DNA of 64,000 nt. Source: F23-D06 sp045130275 (lineage in GTDB: Bacteria > Bacteroidota > Bacteroidia > Bacteroidales > WCHB1-69). The notes under the pieces are model-generated. The model ran no database searches. It saw only the letters and a program-made list of their open reading frames with translations, and was not told the DNA's origin. Below, in pieces: positions 60,002-64,000 of the stretch. Each line of letters begins with the position of its first letter. The first letter of the stretch is position 1. The translations under genes were made by a program, and so were the position numbers. Location: the NCBI GenBank assembly GCA_045130275.1, contig JBGUPL010000014.1, forward strand, positions 1-64,000, given 5' to 3'.

Positions 60002-60556
60002 ATGGAAGAGAGACAATTGCGCAGTCAATTTAAGATTAGAATCTCAGGCATTGAACTCGGAAAGCATTGTTTTTCAATAGATTGTGATAAAGAGTTCTTT
60101 GACCTGGCAGGTATTGAACAACTACTGGACGGCCGTTTGGTTTTGCGGATTGAAATGGAGAAATCTGAGAAAATGGTCGATTTCCAGTGCCACTTCGAAG
60201 GAGAAGTGGTGGCGGAATGCGACCGTTGCCTCGCCCCGGTGACCCTGCCGATGAACTTCGACGAAAGACTGATCGTGAAGCTGGTGTCCGAAAATTACCA
60301 CTCCGAGGAGGAACAGGAAGACGAGATTTGGATGATGGACGAGAACACCTACGAGATCGATCTCTTTCACTTCGTGTACGAGTCCATTGTGCTCGCGCTG
60401 CCCATCCGCATTGTTCATGAAGATGACGCAGACGGCAACCCCACCTGCGACCCAGAGGTGATGCGCCGACTTGATGAGATGAATGCCGAAAATGTTGAAA
60501 ATGAGCAAGAAACGGATCCCCGCTGGGATGCCCTTAAAAATATAAAACTGGATTAA
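60002..60556 (+). CDS. YceD/DUF177 family protein (23S rRNA accumulation)
   Basis: A 184-residue cytosolic protein. The family core is FQCHFEGEVVAECDRCLAPVTLPMNFDERLIVKL, with the CDRCL motif, and IDLFHFVYESIVLALPI near the C-terminus. It lies directly upstream of rpmF (22 bases), the universal yceD-rpmF arrangement; loss of YceD lowers 23S rRNA levels in several bacteria and plants. Confidence 0.93.
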   Translation: MEERQLRSQFKIRISGIELGKHCFSIDCDKEFFDLAGIEQLLDGRLVLRIEMEKSEKMVDFQCHFEGEVVAECDRCLAPVTLPMNFDERLIVKLVSENYHSEEEQEDEIWMMDENTYEIDLFHFVYESIVLALPIRIVHEDDADGNPTCDPEVMRRLDEMNAENVENEQETDPRWDALKNIKLD

Positions 60557-60578
60557 TAACAATAAAAAATAAATAGAT

Positions 60579-60767
60579 ATGCCACATCCGAAAAGAAGAC
60601 ACTCTGCTATCAGAAGAGATAAGAGAAGAGCCAACGATTTCATCACCGCTCCCCAGCTGACCACGTGCAGCCACTGCGGTGCCCCGATCCTCACCCATCG
60701 CGTATGCCCTGAGTGCGGTTACTATAGAGGCAAACAAGCCATCGAAATCGGCAACACGGCTGAATAA
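60579..60767 (+). CDS. rpmF: 50S ribosomal protein L32 (zinc-binding form)
   Basis: A 62-residue protein with the family start PHPKRRHSAIRRDKRRAND and the zinc knuckle CSHCGAP, CPECGYY. Length is normal. In many bacteria plsX and fabH follow rpmF; here a terminator and rdgB follow instead. Confidence 0.97.
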   Translation: MPHPKRRHSAIRRDKRRANDFITAPQLTTCSHCGAPILTHRVCPECGYYRGKQAIEIGNTAE

Positions 60768-60800
60768 GCGTCCCTGTGATGCTTTTCTGATTTATGAATG

Positions 60801-60829
60801 GATGACACGAGCAATTGTGTCATCTTTTT
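60801..60829 (+). terminator. Intrinsic terminator of yceD-rpmF
   Basis: GATGACAC (60801-60808) pairs with GTGTCATC (60817-60824), followed by five T. Confidence 0.9.
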
Positions 60830-60843
60830 GAGTTTATAGCATT

Positions 60844-61422
60844 ATGGAAATAGTATTTGCCACTCATAACTTGCATAAAACCGAGGAAGTGCGGGCCATT
60901 CTCGGTTCCCGATACCACATCCTCAATCTGCCCGAACTGGGCTGTCCCGACATCCCGGAAACCGCTGACACGCTGAAAGGCAATGCCTTGCAAAAAGTAC
61001 AGTATGTCGTGGACCATTATCATCGTAACTGTTTCGCCGACGACACAGGACTGGAGGTCGAAGCGCTCGGAAACCAACCAGGAGTCTATTCCGCCCGTTA
61101 TGCCGGCGAAGGGTGCTCCTATCAAGACAACGTCCGCAAACTGCTGGCAGAGATGCAGGGCAAAACCAATCGCAAAGCTTGTTTCAAGACGGTGGTTGCC
61201 CTTGTCATGGACGGGAAAGAATACTTTTTCGAAGGCCGTGTGGATGGCATCATCCTCCCCGAACAGCGCGGCACTGATGGCTTCGGTTACGACCCCGTCT
61301 TCCTCCCCGACGGCTACGACCAAACCTTCGCAGAAATGGATGCCGCCACCAAGAACAGCATCAGCCACCGCGGCCGCGCCATACGAAAACTTGCCGCGTT
61401 TCTTTTGGATTGCGGCAAGTGA
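60844..61422 (+). CDS. rdgB: RdgB/HAM1 family non-canonical purine NTP pyrophosphatase
   Basis: A 192-residue enzyme that hydrolyses ITP, XTP and dITP to prevent their incorporation. Motifs: EIVFATHNLHKTEEV at the start, CFADDTGLEVEALGNQPGVYSARYAG, DGFGYDPVFLPDG, and ISHRGRAIRKL at the end. The start at 60844 is the family start. The last nine codons contain one arm of a hairpin that also serves as terminator. Confidence 0.96.
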   Translation: MEIVFATHNLHKTEEVRAILGSRYHILNLPELGCPDIPETADTLKGNALQKVQYVVDHYHRNCFADDTGLEVEALGNQPGVYSARYAGEGCSYQDNVRKLLAEMQGKTNRKACFKTVVALVMDGKEYFFEGRVDGIILPEQRGTDGFGYDPVFLPDGYDQTFAEMDAATKNSISHRGRAIRKLAAFLLDCGK

Positions 61423-61428
61423 TTTTAT
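61389..61428 (+). terminator. Terminator-like hairpin overlapping the rdgB stop
   Basis: ACTTGCCGC (61389-61397) pairs perfectly with GCGGCAAGT (61412-61420) and is followed by a T-rich stretch. The stem covers the last codons of rdgB and the first base of its stop. Confidence 0.72.
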
Positions 61429-61510
61429 TTCGGAAATTGAAGCGGAAAAACGGAAAATGCGGAAACAAACAACGGAAAACTATTCTGTCCCAAATCCTTC
61501 CCCTACCCTC

Positions 61511-61543
61511 CACTGTTCACTGTTCACTGTTCACTGTTCACTA
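61511..61543. repeat. Heptamer array at the purN 3' end
   Basis: Four perfect 7-base units CACTGTT plus a partial unit. The purN stop (61524-61526) and its last four codons lie within the array. Confidence 0.85.
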
Positions 61544-62099
61544 AAACATCATTAATCACCAACGGGAAGTACCTGTGCTCCAGCTGGTGGATTTTCGTCT
61601 CGACACTCTCCAACGTGTCGTTGGGTTCTGCATGGAACGCGAACTGGTTGATGATCTTGCCCGTATCTACCCCCTCATCCACATAATGGATGGTGATGCC
61701 GAAGACCTTCACCCCGTAATTATACGCGTCGGCGATGCCGTGCGCACCAGGGAAGGAGGGAAGCAGCGCAGGGTGTAAGTTGATGATGCGCATCGGATAA
61801 GCCTCTAACAGCGTCTTGCCGATGATGCGCATGTAACCGGCCAGCACGATGTAATCCACTTGGCGTTTGCGAAGTTCGTCTAAAACGGCTTGTTCGTAAG
61901 CGGCTTTGCCGGCATAGTCCTTCGCACAAAAAGTGAACGCGTCAATGCCGGCGGCACTGGCGCGTTCCACTGCTTTGCTTGAAGGATTGTCGGATACCAG
62001 AAGGGCAATTTCGGCTTTCAGGGTCTGCTGCTTCACGGCCTCGATGATGGCTTGGAAATTGGACCCGAAACCGCTGGCAAAAACGGCAATCTTCTTCAT
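61524..62099 (-). CDS. purN: Phosphoribosylglycinamide formyltransferase
   Basis: A 191-residue enzyme of purine synthesis that formylates GAR with 10-formyl-THF. Motifs: IAVFASGFGSNFQAII (phosphate binding), YMRIIG, NLHPALLPSFPGAHGIADAYNYG with catalytic Asn and His, and YVDEGVDTGKII with catalytic Asp. Length is normal. The last codons (VNSEQ) are encoded by a heptamer array, so the C-terminus has been replaced or extended by repeat DNA. It starts six bases after the stop of the Cys-rich lipoprotein gene on the minus strand. Confidence 0.97.
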   Translation of the reverse strand: MKKIAVFASGFGSNFQAIIEAVKQQTLKAEIALLVSDNPSSKAVERASAAGIDAFTFCAKDYAGKAAYEQAVLDELRKRQVDYIVLAGYMRIIGKTLLEAYPMRIINLHPALLPSFPGAHGIADAYNYGVKVFGITIHYVDEGVDTGKIINQFAFHAEPNDTLESVETKIHQLEHRYFPLVINDVLVNSEQ

Positions 62100-62105
62100 A
62101 ACGAA

Positions 62106-62603
62106 TTAGTTACCTTTCGGACACTTGTCACCTTCTTTCTTGCATCCATGTCCTTCTCCTTTGGGGCATCCAGGCTTGTCACCTTTGCAGCAAGGTTTGC
62201 CTTCGCCTTTTTTGCATCCACCGCAGCAGCCCATTTCGTCGAAAGCGGCTTTGCGGTCATCGAGAGAAAGTTTGTCCCAGTTGAGCATAGCGGCCTCGAA
62301 TTTGGCTTTTTTCTCTTCCTGGGCCTTTTTCATGGCCTGCATTTCATCGTATTTGGCTTTACGCTGGTCGAGCAACTCAGCCTTGCGCTCGTCGGTGATG
62401 TTTTCCCAGTTCTGCCAATCCTCGGCAGCTTTCTTGCAGGCTTCCATCTCGGCCTTCTGCTCCTCGGTCATCTCCTTGCAGCAGGGTTTGTCCTGAGCTT
62501 GCATTTCGGTGCACTCAGCCGCTTTTTCGGCGGGCTTGTTGTTGTTGCAGGCGATGAAAGTCATGCAGCATAAGGCTGCCATCATGATAAAAAGTTTCTT
62601 CAT
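62106..62603 (-). CDS. Cys-rich lipoprotein with Lys-Gly tail
   Basis: A 165-residue lipoprotein: signal peptide MKKLFIMMAALCCMTF with lipobox FIAC. After a helical, Glu-Lys rich middle (EEQKAEMEACKKAAEDWQNW, ITDERKAELLDQRKAKYDEM, AMLNWDKLSLDDRKAAFDEM) the last 45 residues are packed with Cys, Gly and Lys: MGCCGGCKKGEGKPCCKGDKP and more. The mature protein has about a dozen Cys. It may bind metal ions (copper, zinc or heavy metals) or be heavily disulfide-linked. I know no named family for it. It has its own promoter-like element and precedes purN by six bases. Confidence 0.8.
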   Translation of the reverse strand: MKKLFIMMAALCCMTFIACNNNKPAEKAAECTEMQAQDKPCCKEMTEEQKAEMEACKKAAEDWQNWENITDERKAELLDQRKAKYDEMQAMKKAQEEKKAKFEAAMLNWDKLSLDDRKAAFDEMGCCGGCKKGEGKPCCKGDKPGCPKGEGHGCKKEGDKCPKGN

Positions 62604-62647
62604 TTTTTTTCGATTTTGATTTGATAAAGATGATTAGTTATTCGGTG

Positions 62648-62655
62648 CGAAAGTA
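62648..62655 (-). promoter_or_regulatory. Promoter -7 element (TACTTTCG, one mismatch)
   Basis: Minus-strand near-match to TAnnTTTG, 44 bases before the ATG of the Cys-rich lipoprotein. Confidence 0.4.
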
Positions 62656-62743
62656 CATTTTTTTCAATCATCGGTTTGTTTAAAAATCTTAAAATTTCAT
62701 TGCGCAATCCAGCCCTGGTGACGGAGTCGCTGTTTCAGAGCTG

Positions 62744-63604
62744 TTAACGAAATTTCCGGTGATTGAGGAAACGGTTCTCTTTCTCAATTTCCAACATTCG
62801 TGCCCGAGTCTTCTCCGAGAAGAACGCATCGGATAATTTTTCCTCCAAATAACTGATAGCCATATCGTTAGGGTGGCATAAATCTTTGGAGTAAAAACGA
62901 TAGTCGCGCAAATCGTCCATCAGGTATTCGTATGCGGGAAAATAATAGGAAAACTCGTTGTCCACCAATTTTTCAATAGCCAGAAGGAGCACGGATTTGC
63001 TCAAGGAGTTCTCATGCGCCCCGTCTCCTAAGTGGCGGACGGGACTGACTGTGAAGATAACTTTCATTTCGGGGCACGATTCTTTCAAAAGTTCAAGGGT
63101 GCTGCTCCATTGATTGACTATTTTCTTGATGTCCAGCCGAATTCTATCAAATTGGTGGTTCGGGATTTTATGGCAGTTGGATACGATCAGATCCCGTGGG
63201 ATGAACTTGTAGCAAAAAGCCGTTCCGAAGGTGATGAACAGATAACGAGTCGCCAGTAAGTGATTTGAGCTCGTTTCCAAAGATTCGTCGATGTTGGATT
63301 CGAATTCCTCGTAATTTTCTTTTGAAAAGCGGCCGTGATGGGCGAAACTGACCCAAAGGTCGCGGTATTTGTAAAAATAACGATTCTTGTCGAAAAGGTC
63401 GGGTTGAAGCATGAATCGCAATGCCCGATCTATGGAGATTGGGTTGAAAAGCACTCCAAAAGGGTTTGAACACACATTGAAACGGTGTGTGTCGAAGTAA
63501 TGCCCCATGTTGTCGGAAAAACAGGAGCCTACTAACATTACAGGGTCGGTTTCTTCGATCTGGAATGGGTATTCTGGGGTTGGAATTATGGTTCTGAACT
63601 GCAT
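62744..63604 (-). CDS. GSCFA domain protein
   Basis: A 286-residue protein of the GSCFA family, named after the motif seen here as LVGSCFSDNMG near residues 25-35. Supporting segments are NPFGVLFNPISI, DLWVSFAHHGRF, FITFGTAFCYKF, and the LCHPNDMAISYLEE ending with the second conserved His-Pro block. The fold is related to SGNH/GDSL hydrolases and is common in Bacteroidota, but its substrate is unknown. It lies six bases downstream of the helicase fragment. Confidence 0.93.
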   Translation of the reverse strand: MQFRTIIPTPEYPFQIEETDPVMLVGSCFSDNMGHYFDTHRFNVCSNPFGVLFNPISIDRALRFMLQPDLFDKNRYFYKYRDLWVSFAHHGRFSKENYEEFESNIDESLETSSNHLLATRYLFITFGTAFCYKFIPRDLIVSNCHKIPNHQFDRIRLDIKKIVNQWSSTLELLKESCPEMKVIFTVSPVRHLGDGAHENSLSKSVLLLAIEKLVDNEFSYYFPAYEYLMDDLRDYRFYSKDLCHPNDMAISYLEEKLSDAFFSEKTRARMLEIEKENRFLNHRKFR

Positions 63605-63610
63605 ATATTC

Positions 63611-64000
63611 TTATTTAGGTATCAATAATTTTGCGAATTTGAGGACAAGGGTTTTGCTGCCGACGGTATCGAAAAGGACAATGGCACGCGTGTCAGGGCC
63701 CTCTCCGGATACGGAATCCACAATGCCGAATCCGAATTTGGTGTGGTAAACCCGGATGCCCGGCCGTATGGCTTCGGGCGAAGCAGGAGTCCCGATCTGT
63801 TCAAGTTGTACGTCACTTTTTGTTTTCATCATAGGTTGGGATGGACTTGAAGCCGTTTTTTTGATTTCTCGGTTGTAACTACTTGAAGATGAACTTGATC
63901 CAGAGTTAAAACGGAATAATCCCTTTGGCGATGAAGAGGAACGCAAGCCGAAACTTCCGAACCCTTCTGAAGCCTTTTGGGTCACTTTCAAAAAACGGGT
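63611..64000 (-). CDS. UvrD/PcrA-type ATP-dependent DNA helicase, C-terminal fragment
   Basis: Only the 3' end is in the window; the reading frame is open at base 64000, so at least 600 residues lie to the right. The visible part begins TRFL, which matches the SRFL segment at the end of the UvrD helicase core, followed by a low-complexity linker (a run of Ser after RFNSGS) and the C-terminal UvrD/PcrA domain IRPGIRVYHTKFGFGIVDSVSGEG with VLFDTVGSKTLVLKFAKLLIP at the end. This short domain contacts RNA polymerase in UvrD/PcrA. An apparent start at 63991 is a Leu codon inside the gene, not a start. Confidence 0.9.
   Translation of the reverse strand, partial: TRFLKVTQKASEGFGSFGLRSSSSPKGLFRFNSGSSSSSSSYNREIKKTASSPSQPMMKTKSDVQLEQIGTPASPEAIRPGIRVYHTKFGFGIVDSVSGEGPDTRAIVLFDTVGSKTLVLKFAKLLIPK

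Overview
The window is chromosomal DNA from a member of the Bacteroidota, most likely an anaerobic Bacteroidales. The grounds are: (1) nearly every transcription unit is preceded by the Bacteroidota -7 element TAnnTTTG, and starts sit in A-rich leaders without Shine-Dalgarno sequences; (2) lineage-typical families are present (a GH97 pair, GSCFA protein, DUF1015 protein, C10 peptidase with a type IX secretion sorting domain, PorV/PorQ-family protein, TonB-dependent receptors, fused NfnAB-like oxidoreductase, DAHP synthase/chorismate mutase fusion); (3) the redox set (A-type flavodiiron protein, rubredoxin, Nfn-like flavoprotein) is that of an anaerobe. The genus cannot be named from the sequence alone.

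Layout. 0-4.5 kb: the 3' part of a Vsr mismatch endonuclease, a fucose-isomerase-fold protein, an Imm11-like orphan and a complete AbiE type IV toxin-antitoxin pair. 4.5-12.9 kb: a lipoprotein, then a redox block (Nfn-like fusion, flavodiiron protein, rubredoxin, GAPDH) interrupted by a secreted C10 cysteine protease. 13-18 kb: rpsF-rpsR-rplI, a GH3/beta-lactamase fusion and tsaB. 18-20.8 kb: universal stress protein, glycosyltransferase, steroid 5-alpha-reductase-like membrane enzyme. 21-26.5 kb: an envelope operon of a 1007-residue TPR protein, an outer-membrane barrel and a Rieske-fold lipoprotein that has lost its cluster ligands. 26.7-36.5 kb: a three-gene unit of TonB-dependent receptor, 1576-residue secreted protein and PorV-like barrel. 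36.6-43 kb: greA, HIT protein, an unknown 1490-residue exported protein and aroG/CM. 43-51 kb: S41 protease, beta-helix protein and two tandem GH97 enzymes. 51-55.4 kb: a GT39-like membrane glycosyltransferase coupled to an outer-membrane receptor. 55.6-64 kb: DUF1015-glycosyltransferase-YitT-ispE, gtrA, yceD-rpmF, rdgB, purN, a Cys-rich lipoprotein, GSCFA protein and the 3' end of a UvrD/PcrA helicase.

The most unusual structure is not a gene. At least thirteen short, low-complexity tandem arrays with a period of exactly 7 or 8 bases lie in the window. Their unit sequences differ from site to site but the period is conserved, and most start at or overlap a stop codon. Some are built as two opposed halves that could fold into long imperfect hairpins, and two have been absorbed into reading frames (vsr and the first GH97). 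No CRISPR array, tRNA, rRNA, transposase or prophage gene was seen, and no stretch longer than 300 bases lacks a gene.
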